DNA of 64,000 nt, from contig NC_068937.1 in assembly GCF_016801865.2 (NCBI RefSeq), positions 126,569,818-126,633,817 of the forward strand, read 5' to 3'. The translations under genes were made by a program, and so were the position numbers. Source of the stretch: Culex pipiens pallens. Its lineage: Eukaryota; Arthropoda; Insecta; Diptera; Culicidae. Position 1 is the stretch's first letter; the number at the start of each line of letters is the position of its first letter. Positions 28,656 to 40,543 of the stretch are shown here, piece by piece. Under the pieces are notes generated by a model that was given only the letters and a program-made list of their open reading frames with translations, made no database searches and was not told where the DNA came from.

Positions 28656-30591
28656 TTCTCAGTAAGTCCTCTTCGCTCAAGACGGATCATCCAAGTTCCT
28701 CCAAAGTCATCTCCACTAATTGCCCCAGGGCAATTTACTTGGAGTCGACCACACTGCCGACACCACCATGGTCATCATCATCCTTCCCTCAGGGAAGGAG
28801 CGTAAGCAGCAGATCCTTCTCCGTTTTACGACAAATCAACCTTCAACCGTGTCCTTCCTGCAATCCTCCGTTCAAGGCAGCGAAGAAAAAAAAATCTCAA
28901 ATCTCCGGACGACTTTATCGAAATGCCTTCGCTCATTAGCAACGTGACTTCCTTCTGGGTTCTGCTGGTTGTTCTGGATGGCCCAGATAAAGGCTCTTTC
29001 CCCCCCATCCCCTCGAGCAGGGATGTCTTTCGCGCCAAGCCCATCCGCGCTGGGGCGTCCTTTGATCCGGAGAGGGGAGAAAGTCTTTCGATTTGTGTTC
29101 TTCGCGAACGGTATTAGTATCGATTGATTTGGCAGGGTTGCAGTCTGAATGTTCTGGATTTTTTCGTTGAGCTTGCGTTGCGTCCTTTGTGGCGCTGTCT
29201 CTCCAGCAATAAAATTTGGATTTTTAAAAAGTTATTTGTAATCAACGTTTAAAATTCAACATTTTCAATAGTTTAAAGTTTTGAAGTTACGCCTGCAAGG
29301 AAGTCGTTAGCCGATAACGTGACACTCTCCCGGCGTTCGTCAACCAACTACCAACTCTCTCCCTAACCAGTGTCGTGGAAATCGTTAAGATTTGGGCACC
29401 ATCACTTTATGGCTTTTTTTAAGAGGTTAGAAATGCCAAATCAATCAAACTTTGAGTGGCTTTTGGAGATAACGTCGTGAACATTTGAGTGATTAGCTAG
29501 TGATGATGTTTTTTTACTTGGAAATAATATAATCGACTTTTTTTAAATAACCTAATCCTCATAACTCTTTCGAAATTTTCCAACAATCCAGTCCCGGACA
29601 ATACAGGTCAAATTAGCACATTCCCAGCGAGAATTCCACCGCCAGATTGCGAGCCTGAGCTCATCGAGGAAATGGTACCGCTTCACGCATCCGAGCGTGG
29701 CGTCAATAATAGCACTTTACGCTAAAATAAAGCAAAAGGGGGGATCACCCCCCGGATTTTGCAGAAAAAAGGGGGTTAATCGCAAAACCCACCCACCTGG
29801 ATGACCCAGAAAATCATCCCCCGCCCACTCACGGTCGCTCTGCGCTGATTCCAGCAAACCATAATCAGGTATTGATTTTAAATCTAGGGCTTGTCCCAGA
29901 ACTCCCGTTCAGGAGTGGAACAGGAGCAGACAGAAGCCTGGCAAAATGCATTTTCCACGCTCCACTTTCACCTCAAATGTTGAGGCTGGCTGACGTTTTG
30001 TGCCGTTTTTGTTTATCGTGTGTGTGTATGCATTTATGCGCCCAGAAAAGGGGAATAAATTGGAGGGAATGCCGCAACACGGAAAGCCTCTCCCAAGTTA
30101 TGCTCCATTATGGACGAAGGATGAGAGGGGTACTGTAGGGGAGAGTAAATTTGATCGCTTAATAAAGTCGAATAAAAATATATCACACATTTTTCATAAA
30201 TAGTAAGACTAGCGCAATTATTTTGAAAAGTTTAATATTCACAAATCCTTCAAAATTTTAAATTTAAAAAATTGTGTCTTTGGCATAGTTGAAGATATTG
30301 CTGAGAACTTCTCAGTAAAAAATAGTTGTACTCAAAAAATTCCATCTTTTGAATAGATTTTGGCACAAAAAAATTGATTCTACCTTTTCATCCCACCATG
30401 ATTTTTTTTTTCGATAAACCTGGAACGCTTTCAAATGAATTTTGACCAACTTGTGCCAAAGCTCGAAATATGACATTGTTTGTCATCTAAAACAAATCCA
30501 AACACGTATGTTTCAAAAAGATTACTTTTCACCATGCATTTTTTTGTGTGTTAAAAGTTGATTTTTAAAAGTGGGTAAATTGTGTTTAGAG
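28656..30591. other. Intron sequence, nothing recognised
   Basis: Unique-looking DNA with moderately GC-rich stretches (28690-29110, 29590-30020). A GGGGGGATCACCCCCC near-palindrome lies at about 29738-29753. No supported exon. Confidence 0.45.
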
Positions 30592-31808
30592 CAATGTTTC
30601 TCAACCGGTGAGGAATTACCCCCCTGGAATGAGGATGCAATAGAAATCCGATACCTTTAAACCCGTTTGCAAAAAAAGTCCACTACCGATGCATTCTTTA
30701 AAAGTATCGTATTGGGTAGGATTCTTCAACACTAAAAATGTTTTTGGTGTTTTTTTTTTAAATTGGTTCTGATAACAAATAAAAAAGGCTTGTAAATTAT
30801 TTTTTTCGACTTTTGATTGTATTTTAAACAATAGAGTATCTTAACTCTTGAAAGTTTTCCTTAAATTTAGAATTAATAGTAGATTTTAAAGGGATTATTT
30901 GTGCGCACTTCTATTAATGATCAGTTCTTCAAAAACAACTTTTTTTTTGTAATGTACGGCATCCTTTCTTTTTATTTTTTTTTTGGTTTTTTCACCATTT
31001 TCCATTGATTTAAATACGATACCCTTGGATTCTTTCAAGAATTAATGGTTGTAATCAACATGGCTGCGGAGTCGGGCCATATTTCAAACGACTTTAACTC
31101 CGGCTTTCTGAGATTAGCTGACTCCGACTTCAACTCCTATCTACCATCTAGCTAACTCCGTTCAATTTGCTCACTTTTAGGCTGACATTTATAGAAAGCA
31201 CAGTAACTATCAAAGTCACCTTGTTTTTTTGAAGTAAAAATTTTAAACGTTACTATTTTTAAAGCTCCATTTATTTTTTGATGACTTACATGCGGGTAGA
31301 ATATTTATCTGTACTTAGAATATTTTTTGGAAGAGTTATTCTGTCAGTGACTTTTTCCGATTTCCAAAAAACAGTGATTATTATTTTTAACTTTTTATGT
31401 ACCTCGTAACCTTTTTCCTGAAAAAAAATTACTTTAAAACTCCATGGCATACAATATCGGTGTAAAAGATGACTGTGTGTGTATTTTTTCAGTAAGAACT
31501 GGATTAAAATTTGGTCAAATTTGAATTGAAAAAGTACCTTAATATAGGCAAAAGGAAGCAGTCAAGAATCAATTCGATATTTCTGAATACAAAACCAATA
31601 TTTTTATATTCAGCAAGTATTGAAATGAAAATAAAACATATTTTTTGTTGAAACTATGATAACTCAGACTCCAACTCCAGCTCATAACATTTAGCCAACA
31701 CCGGCTCCAAATCCTACTCCAGCTGCTCGAATTTTTACGAGGATAGAGAATGAAGATTCTAAAAAATAGTCAAGAGAGGAACTGAACGAAAAAGGTTGAG
31801 AACCGCTG
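30592..31808. mobile_element. hAT-like non-autonomous element, 1.2 kb
   Basis: The left end CAATGTTTCTCAACC and right end GGTTGAGAACCGCTG are inverted repeats of the hAT CAGNGNTTCTCAACC type. The eight bases outside each end (GTTTAGAG and GTTCAGAT) match at 6 of 8, consistent with an old 8-bp hAT target duplication. The interior carries ACTCC-rich minisatellite-like stretches at about 31065-31165 and 31667-31730 and no transposase frame. Confidence 0.7.
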
Positions 31809-31823
31809 GTTCAGATTGTAACT

Positions 31824-33090
31824 GAGCAATTCTCCACGAAATCGGTCTTTTTTCTTAAATTTTAATTTTTGTATTTTTTAATCCAACTGAAACTTTTTTA
31901 GTGCCTTCGGTATGTCCAAAGAAGCCATTTTGCATCATTAGTTTGTCCATATAATTTTCCATACAAATTTGGCAGCTGGTCATACAAAAATTATGTATGA
32001 AAATTCAAAAATCTGTATCTTTTGAAGGAATTTTTTGATTGATTTGGTGTCTTTGGCAAAGTTGTAGCTATGGAAATGGACTACACTGCAAAAAATGATA
32101 CACGGTAAAAAAAATGTGATTTTTTATTGAAATTTTTGTCACTTGTCACAAAATATTTAAAAAAAATTTAAACCAATATTACGCCCTTTTAAAATGTTAG
32201 TCTTGGTTTAAAAATTTTGAAAATATTTTTTCGAAAGGATCGGAAAATTTCACGAATATTTCAAATTTCAACATTGTAAATTGGACCATTAGTTGCTGAG
32301 ATATTGACATTAAAAAATGGTGTGTTGTTTGGGTGAGACTTAGAAAACATCAATTTTCCTGTTTTTAAACCTTTGTTGGTCGTACCAACAAAGTTCAAAA
32401 AAACAAAATATAGAGATTTTTCTCAGCTTTTCAAAAATATTTTTTTCAAAAGTGTGCTAACATGTGCATTTATTTAAAAAAATGAAAAACTGCTACTATT
32501 TTCAAAAAGTCATCTTAAAATGGATTTAACTTGAAAACGGTGCACTTTATCAAAATTTCACTAGAGTACTTTTTGATTGCAAATTTGATTTTACATCGAA
32601 AAATAAAGTCAAAAAAATTTTGCAACCAATTTTTCGATTTTTTGAAAAAATCAGTATTGATTCAAAAATTTATAACTCGCTCAAAGATTTTTTGCACAAC
32701 CTGGAAATTTCTGAAAAGTTGGCATTTAATGTCCTCTAAGACATATCAAAAAAATAAAAAAGTGTTTTTTGCAAATCAAGTTTTAGTGACAAAAAGTTCA
32801 ATAAAAAATCACCAAATTTTTTTTACGGTTTAGCAGTGTAGTCCGCATCCAAACCTACAACTTTGCCGAAGACACCAAATCGATCAAAAAATTCCTTCAA
32901 AAGATACAGATTTTTGAATTTTCATACATAATTTTTGTATGACCAGCTGCCAAATTTGTATGGAAAATTATATGGACAAACTAATGATGCAAAATGGCTT
33001 CTATGGGCATATCGAAGGCACTAAAAAATTTCAGTCGGATTAAAAAATACAAAAAAAAAATCGAATGACCGAAATCTGGGAGAACTGCTC
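31824..33090. mobile_element. Foldback element family A, copy 1 (1,267 bp)
   Basis: Terminal inverted repeats start GAGCAATTCTCC and end with GGAGAACTGCTC. They are several hundred bp long and continue through CATTTTGCATCATTAGTTTG. The flanking AACT at 31820-31823 and 33091-33094 is a perfect 4-bp target duplication. The left arm is internally deleted compared with copy 2. No transposase is encoded; a 100-codon frame at 32531 recurs in other copies only because the arm is conserved. GAG ends plus a 4-bp duplication would fit the Sola group, unproven. Confidence 0.85.
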
Positions 33091-33094
33091 AACT

Positions 33095-33527
33095 ATTATT
33101 TACTGAGAAGTCCAAAGCAATATCTACAACTTTGCCGAAGATACCAACTTGATATAAAAATCTATTCTACAGATTTTTAAATATTATTATAACTATTTTT
33201 TATCAATCCATCTATCAATAGCAATTTTTTAATTACAGCTGCCAAAATCGTAAGAAAATTTAAATCGACAAACTAATGATAAAAAAATGATTTCTTTGGT
33301 TATAGAAAACAGAACACACAAAGCTCTATCCAAATAAAAATAAATAATCACTGTTAAAAGTCTCGGAGAACTACTCCTTTTAGAGGATTAAACTAAACTT
33401 TACAATTGACATTAAAAGTTTTACCAACGAAAATCACGTCATTTACAAAAAAATCCCCACTGATTTATTGTAAAACATTAAAAGGGCAGACAATCAAAAA
33501 ATTAAAATCAAACCATACACATTAACG
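33095..33527. other. Intron sequence, nothing recognised
   Basis: AT-rich sequence following foldback copy 1. Some phrases (for example a degraded CTTTGCCGAAGA at 33130) resemble family A arms, suggesting an older fragment. Confidence 0.4.
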
Positions 33528-33843
33528 ACCCCCGGGTCTTTTGTGGTCTCTATTGCAAGTTTTTGCTCGAACCTAGGAGTCCGAAGGCTTGAATGGGGAG
33601 AGCACCCAAACCGAGTCCAACCGCCGCCAGCGATTCCACCGGAGTAGGTTTGGTTTGGTGTGTTGTTTGTACTTATGGCATATGGAGACGACTCCTACAC
33701 CTGGAATGACTTAACGGCCTAACAATCAAGGCCGGGACCGACATTTTACTTCCTCATCCGATGGAAGGTTGCAGCAGATGGGAATCGAACCCAGAATCAT
33801 CCGCTTACAAAGCGGACAGCGTAACCATTCGGCCACGCACTGC
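33528..33843 (-). mobile_element. tRNA-derived SINE, about 315 bp
   Basis: On the minus strand the head starts near 33843 with A-box-like TGGCCGAATGG, an anticodon arm CCGCTTTGTAAGCGG (TGT, Thr-like) and B-box GGGTTCGATTCC, followed by a 240-bp tRNA-unrelated body ending near GGGTCGTTAATG. This is the standard layout of a Pol III-transcribed SINE. The family name is not recognised and no target duplication was resolved. Confidence 0.75.
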
Positions 33844-36800
33844 CACAGACATAAGATTGAAATAAAATAATTGACAACCCAGTAAAAAATACAAACCATT
33901 TTTTTATGGATAGAAACCAGTTCCTTTCACCTAATATATTGAAGATATTGCACTGAAATAAAGAATACAAATCCAGTTGAGAAATTCAACAAATAAAAAT
34001 ATAAGTCAATCTTGAATTTAACATTTAACCCATTTTTAATCGCATAAACAATATTTGAAAAAAAACCTAAATAGTTTCTCACAGCATTTTTAAAAATATT
34101 TCAAAGCCACCAACCCCAACAGTGCAGCAACTCGAAGGAATCCTTCTGATCCATAAAGATTGCCCATGGTTCGGTTTGGCAACACTGGCAATTTCTTTAA
34201 TGCTTACGTAAGCATTCGCCGGCTTTCGTCTTCCAATTTTGCTCCTTCTTTGGCAATTCTCCTCCACGTATGGAACCGGTTCCGGGGTGAGAGACACCCA
34301 TAAAACACCCCCTCCCCTCTTCTGTCTTTCACCCAACTGGCCCCTGGCCCCAACGTCGACCAATGTTTGCCCAGTGCGCGGCCAAATGCAGCCAGTCAGT
34401 GCTTGCAAGTTTGCTCTTTTTTTCTTTATCTAAGACGGACGACCGTCGGGCGTCGTTCTAGGGAGCACAATTCAAACCAGAAAAGCCCCCAAGGATCTCG
34501 CGTGGGACCTGTCCCGGTGCACCGGTCCGCGCGGTGCTGGTCAGGTGGAGCGTCGGACGGGTTCCCGGTGGGCTTTTGTAGGTTGATGGTATCGGGAGAG
34601 CTTCCGCGTGTGGTGTTAACCCTCAACTTTCAAATTTACTTGTTTTTTTTTAATTTGCAGTTTTAGGGTATAATTGAACAAATGATTCAATAATGATATT
34701 TTTTAAAATGAAAAATAACGCATTCAGATAGTTCGAATTGGCTTGTTGAGGGTTAAGACGAGAAGGCAGGATCTTTACGACTTTGAAGAGGAGACGGCAC
34801 AGGACGCGCTCAGGGAGCATTTGCATATCGGAGAGAAATCGAATCGGTTGAACCTTCCGGAACTGGATTCTTCGCATCAGCACTGAAGGAAGCCAGGGTT
34901 GATTTTTGCTTTGCACTTTTCCATGCTAGGATTTATTGCTCAACAGATAAGCTCGGCCTGGTGGCTGGTGGGGTGTGGAAGCCATGTTGGTTTCGAGATA
35001 GGAAATCTTCGAAAGGGGTTTGCTCAGCGAGCAGCTCGAGCAGAGCTTTAAGCAGCTGCCCTGCAGATAGCCTGGAATTATGTGTAATATTTTACAGCTG
35101 CTAATCACTAGTTTGTATTGGACTGAGGAGTTTGGAGTTTAAATTGTTGTTTACATTCAATTTGAAGTGAATCAAAAAAGAATAGATTAAAATTTTGTTG
35201 CTTTATAATTCCAAACATTTTCTAAATTTCTTTATTTTAACAATTAGGACTAATTTATTTATTCTTTTTAAAACATATTAACAATAATCAACTCTACAAC
35301 AACAAATCGTTTAGCAATCCTATCTGAATCATCTAACTACCCCAAAACTGAACTTATTGATTTCATTGGCATTTACGTTACATTGCGAAATTGTGCTTTT
35401 GAAAATCGAACAAAATTGACGATAAAAACATCTGTAGAAGGCGTTTTTAGATATCCGGTCTTTCACGTCATTGTTGAACATCAATGGAGACTTGGATACA
35501 TAAAATAAATATCCTGAAATGTTGTAACTTCACAAAAATAATAAATCAAACATTTCTTATTCAGATATTTTCCAATTGCTTGAGGAAGAGAAAAGGTTAA
35601 TTACCAAACCTCTTTGGTGAAAAATCGTTTTTTCAATAAAAGAGAGAATTTTTATAAAAAAAAAACAATATAATAAATTCATTTTGATGCCCAAAAAAAA
35701 GAAGAATTCAAAAATTGAGGAAAACAGGTGCGTAGGTAGAATAAGAAACAAAAATTAATATGAAGAAGAAATCTATCAACAGTATTGAAAAGAATTTCAA
35801 AGTGCATGTAAGTCGGCCGGTTTGATTAAATGCATTTTTTTTTTTTGCTTAAATGTTGTGGGGACTCTCTCCTTATAACCTCCTTAAAAGCCAATTTGAG
35901 TCATTGGCTTGCCCATACAAGGCTCTATCCAATTTGGGCACCATTTCATACCAAAAAGGCAAGCGAAACATTCATCTGTATCTAATCTGTATCTACTGAA
36001 AGATTTTTCTGATCGATTTGGTTAACCCGAGGAAAATAGATACTTTGCACTTTTGTGGCAATTTTTAAATAATTCATTTAATAATTAAATCATCTCGCTG
36101 TTTTAATGTGTGTTAAGGAACAAAAAACGCAAAAAATCTCTAAATTTAAAGACAATTTCAGTTTAACAAATTTCCGGTAAGATGTGAAAACTTGTGTTTC
36201 GTGCTTCAAATTCAGTATAAAATGCAACATAAATCAATAATTTTATAAACAAAACTAGTTTTCACAAATTTCAGGCAAAATTCCGACTTTTTATCAATTA
36301 AAAATTTATATGTATTTTGTTTTATTAACTAAAAATAAACATTGATTTTTTTCCCCTAAAAACTATAGGGGAGAGTGGGGAGACTTGATCCCCGGGGACA
36401 CTTGATCCCAAGCATGTATCTAGTCAGCATGTGGGTAAAACTAAAACTCATTGTAGAAAACAAAGAAAAAAATTAAAAAATTTTTAGATTGAGTCACTAA
36501 CATATTTCTAAAAAGTGCTGCAAAAAACTTCCAAAAGATCTTTTTTCTTTGTTTTGATAAGTATAGAAAACACTCAAAAATTATACAAAAAAAAAAATTA
36601 TACATGAATTGTATGATAAACATACCAACGCCAAAACCCTTACGCATTTGACGTTAAATTTATCGTCATACTATCTTAACAATCGATTGTTTAAAAAAAG
36701 TGCGTTTAGGGAGACTTGATCCCTGCATTCTCACAGTCACTGGAATCAGCATCAAGATAAAATAATTGGGCTGGGTTTTCGTACATAGTTTCCTTTAGTA

Positions 36801-37266
36801 TAGTTGTGCATAACTTACAGCAGTTTGAACCATTTTTCAAAAGTTTTGTAAACAAAAATTACCAGCTTTTGTAAAAATGCTCAATTTTGATCTAAAAAAG
36901 AAAATTTTAAGTTTCTTTTGCATGCTTAACTTGTTATATTTTCAACATAAACGTACAGGTTTAATGTGAAATTGATGTAACTTATAAAAAATAACAGTTT
37001 GGATGAATAAGAAACATTTTGCTTAATATTTCTTTAAAATGTTGAAAGGGGGATCAAATTACCCCCAACATTTAGAAAATGCCAATTTAAAATATTTTTT
37101 AAAACGCTTGGCATGATTCGAAGAGTTTGTTTGATGAAATACCCTTATCAGCCAAATATAGTTGAATGTTTAAGCTTTCAATTCATGCAAAAAGTTCATA
37201 GTATTGTGAGAAATTGACAGAGTTATGTGCGATACTTGAGTGTTGGTACATTTAACGTACAAATCT
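33844..37266. other. Intron sequence with terminal fragments of dispersed repeats
   Basis: A GC-rich stretch (34130-34620) is open in several frames on both strands and is not called. At 36366-36420 the phrase GGGGAGACTTGATCCC appears twice, recurring at 36710; GGGGGATCAAATTACCCCC at about 37049 looks like the opposite end of the same repeat, so roughly 36366-37070 may be a decayed element without a clear target duplication. The rest is AT-rich and unassigned. Confidence 0.4.
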
Positions 37267-37416
37267 GGAGTTTTTTTTAAAAAAGGTCCAATAAACCAAA
37301 TTTCCAGTTTTTGCTTTTTGGGTGTTTTTGAAACCGCCTTGAGCCAGGGGTATTGAAAAACACCCAAAAAGCTAAAACTGAAAATTTGGTTTATTGGACC
37401 TTTACAAAAAAACTCC
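37267..37416. mobile_element. 150-bp hairpin MITE
   Basis: Arms of about 63 bases (37267-37330 and 37353-37416) are almost exact complements, running GGAGTTTTTTT, GGTCCAATAAACC, TTTTTGGGTGTTTTT, around a 22-base loop. RNA from either strand would fold into a long near-perfect hairpin. No coding capacity. Confidence 0.8.
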
Positions 37417-37504
37417 ATAAATAAAGTTTGAACATCTTATATGATTTTTCATATTTCACCGCGAAATTTCAACTAATAATTTTTGCGGAACTATTTTTCT
37501 AAAA

Positions 37505-37949
37505 CAGTGTTTCTCAACAGGTGAGGAATTCCCTCCTGGGGGGGAAATTTGGTCATATGAGGGGGGGGGGAGGGGGGCGGTGTAGGGTTTTGCTTAAAAA
37601 CTTTCTTATTTTTTTTAATATTTTTTTTTTCTCATAAAATAAATGATTTTTTTCTTCGTTTTCTTTTTTGAAGATGTCTACGATACATTTGGCGCAAAAA
37701 AAAATTTCTTATCATTAAAAACATGAACAGATCATCAATATTTTGCACTAGTTTTCAAAACTTAGCTGTATGAAATGTTTGCGATACAGAATTTTTTGAC
37801 AATCTTTCAAACATAGCAAGGCATTAGTTTAAAAAAAAATATTTTTCTCGAGTTCAAGAATTTTTTTTTCGATTATCAGCTGCAGCTGGAGTTAAGAACT
37901 TGACAATATTCTAAGGGGGGAATTGGCAAAAAAAGGTTGGGAACTTATT
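37505..37949. mobile_element. hAT-like MITE, 445 bp, with perfect 8-bp target duplication
   Basis: The left end CAGTGTTTCTCAAC and right end GGTTGGGAACTTATT are degenerate hAT termini. TTCTAAAA flanks both sides (37497-37504 and 37950-37957), a perfect 8-bp duplication. It includes a G-rich run at 37560-37580. The left terminus resembles the element at 30592, so both belong to one broad hAT group. Confidence 0.82.
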
Positions 37950-37957
37950 TTCTAAAA

Positions 37958-40543
37958 ACTATTGGAAAACTTTTTTTTCCAAAATAGAGCCTTGGACTTT
38001 GTATGGCATACCCCAGTACATGTTTAAAAAATAATAATCTTGAGAAAAACCCTACCTGTTGAAAAAGATTCGAAAAACAAATTGAAATCCTATCAAAGTC
38101 ACCCGGTTTACGGTACTAAAAATTCTGCATATGTTTATCGAAAAGATTAAAAAATTCACAATGTTTACTTTTTGTTATTTAAATTTAAAAGATTTTTTAA
38201 CTTTTCGAACAAAATGTTTTCAGAGATGTACCTCATAAAAACTTAATTTAAAAAATGTCGACGGAAAAATCGGCTGATTTTTTCCGTGTCTCGTCATCAG
38301 AGATGTCATTGGGAAAAAAAGCTGAAATTTGCATGATCCAATTTCACCCCCCTAGACCCAATGTCACCCCTGATGACGGTATATTTTTTGTTTTAATAGT
38401 CCTTATCAATAAATAGAACATTGCCCAAAACACCAACCTGATTTGAAAATTTTTGCCAAAAAATATAGATTTTCGAATATTTTCGTACCATTTTTGAATG
38501 AATAGCTGCCAACAATGTATAAACCAAATAAAAAAATACAAACAAAGTTCATTTGCAAAATTTGGTGGGAATTGCTCATTTCCTCTTTAATGTTAGATAA
38601 AATTAAAAGATAGAAAAAATAGAAACTAAGAAAAAGAAGGAAAAAAGACAGAAAAACTAAAGAAAGAAAGATTAAGAATACATAGAAAGAAAAAGAAAAA
38701 AATAAAAAGAAAGGAAAATTATACAAAGAATGAAAAATAATAAACATAAATAAATGAAAACAATAAAAAAAGAAAAAAAAATAAAAAGAGTAACATAATG
38801 AAAATTAGAAAAAATCGAACCATAAACCAAAAAAAATGTTGAAAAAATTAACAATCAAGTAGAAAAAAAACTCAAAAACATTTGTCAAGAGGATGTAAAA
38901 ACTTCAATGAAATTATCCAAATTAATAAGTAGAAAACCACGTCCAACAATTGATCCCCCACCCCAAAACCGGCAAGACACCGGTTTCATCATCATCGCTG
39001 GAGATGCCATTAACGGCGCATGGTTTGTTCTCCCCTTATTTTCACCGTCACCGCTCCTCCTCCCCCACCCTTCGGTTGAAAATGGGAGGTGGTTGTGGGA
39101 GGAAAAAAAACATTCCACCTCCTCTCTCAGCAGGGACCGGTGGAGGTGTCGCGCGTTCGCAAATAACAATTTGTCACTTTTTGCTTGTTTCAGCCCTCCG
39201 CTTTCGCAGTGGGAGAGTTTTCCATTGAAAAGAAGGAAAAAAAGAGCATAGAATAATGAAGTCGTTTTCCATTATCATGATTATCACCGTGTTAATGAAC
39301 TTAACAAATTGATTGTTTTCGCGCCTTTTAAATCTAGCCTGGATTGCTTAAATTTGTCTAGATTTTTAAATTAATTTCTGTCAAAACAATCTCAGTTGGA
39401 CTGAAAAAAATAATTCTGAAACTATGAGTTTTCAACAATTTCTGCAACACGACTCGTTTCAATTTCCTCATTAGTAGAATAAACGTCGCAAAAAAAAACT
39501 CCATAACTTTTGCTGTTCCAGGGGTTGAAACTCTGAGCAAACAAATCCCGACGACGAGGACCAGGACGGGGTAGGTCAATTTCATCTCCCTTGAGGCTCT
39601 GCTGACAACTTTGAAAACAAGTAAAAAGCAAAAAATAAAAAGTACAAGAATCATGTGCACCGAACCTTGCCAAAGTCAATTTTTGTTGGCGGAAAGGTGA
39701 AAAAGTTTTACTCCAGTTGGAGTTTTCTGTGGTTGACTTTTTCATGAGGAAGAGGAAAAAACAGCTGGGGGGAACCAAACCACAGAACTAAGGTGGAACA
39801 GTGCTGCTTCCAATCCAATGTTTTACGAGAAGATATGATTCTTCGAGTTGCGTTGAGAGTGTATATGTGCATGAGTGTCATGTAGGTGTGTCATTTGGGG
39901 TGGAAACCCCTAGCCTTATTCGTTTTTTATTACATCTTTCATCGTTCTCGAAACATTTTTTTTTTTTCTAAATTTTCGCCTTTCATGAAATACCAGTTAC
40001 TTGGGAATGTTGTAATAGTTGAGAAAATACTACAACTTTGCATGCTAAATTTTTCCATCTCTGATTTACAATTTACTCGAATGTGAACCAATTTCAGTAT
40101 AGTTTTGAACCCAAGATGATTTCTCGCTCCAGCACCATGAGTGTGAGTTTTCCCCCGAGACCAAGCCAGCAAAGACGATGATTGGCTCGGAAGGAGCACT
40201 GGCGAAGAAAAATTACCACACCCCTTTTTCTCCGTCCTGGGAAAGCTACCGGTGGGAAAACACCTGCGGACTTCTTGCGGAAATTTTTCTTTTCGATTTT
40301 CACGCCCGAGGTGGCTGGGAATGGAAAAGTGGCCACAACGTTGGAGTTGCCGTTACAAGCTGGAATTGCAATTTTGACACTCCAATTATTTGCGGAAGCA
40401 GCGGCGAAAAATCATCACGGTGGAAAATCACAACATCGAGGCGCACGAAAAGCAATTTTCAACAAGTTGGGCGAAAAACTAATGCCCAGTCAGATTGCAG
40501 AATTTCAGTCACGCAAAGCTTGTTAAGTCTCTGTTGCTGTATA
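37958..40543. other. Intron sequence, partial repeat ends only
   Basis: At about 38291-38385 a short inverted pair (CGTCATCAGAGATGTCATTGGG and CCCAATGTCACCCCTGATGACG) resembles the ends of the 50220-50847 element, perhaps a tiny internally deleted relative. An A-rich tract on + fills 38590-38880. 38907-39250 and 40094-40540 are GC-richer and open in many frames; the longest, 187 codons at 40178, runs into a transposon and is not called. Confidence 0.4.
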
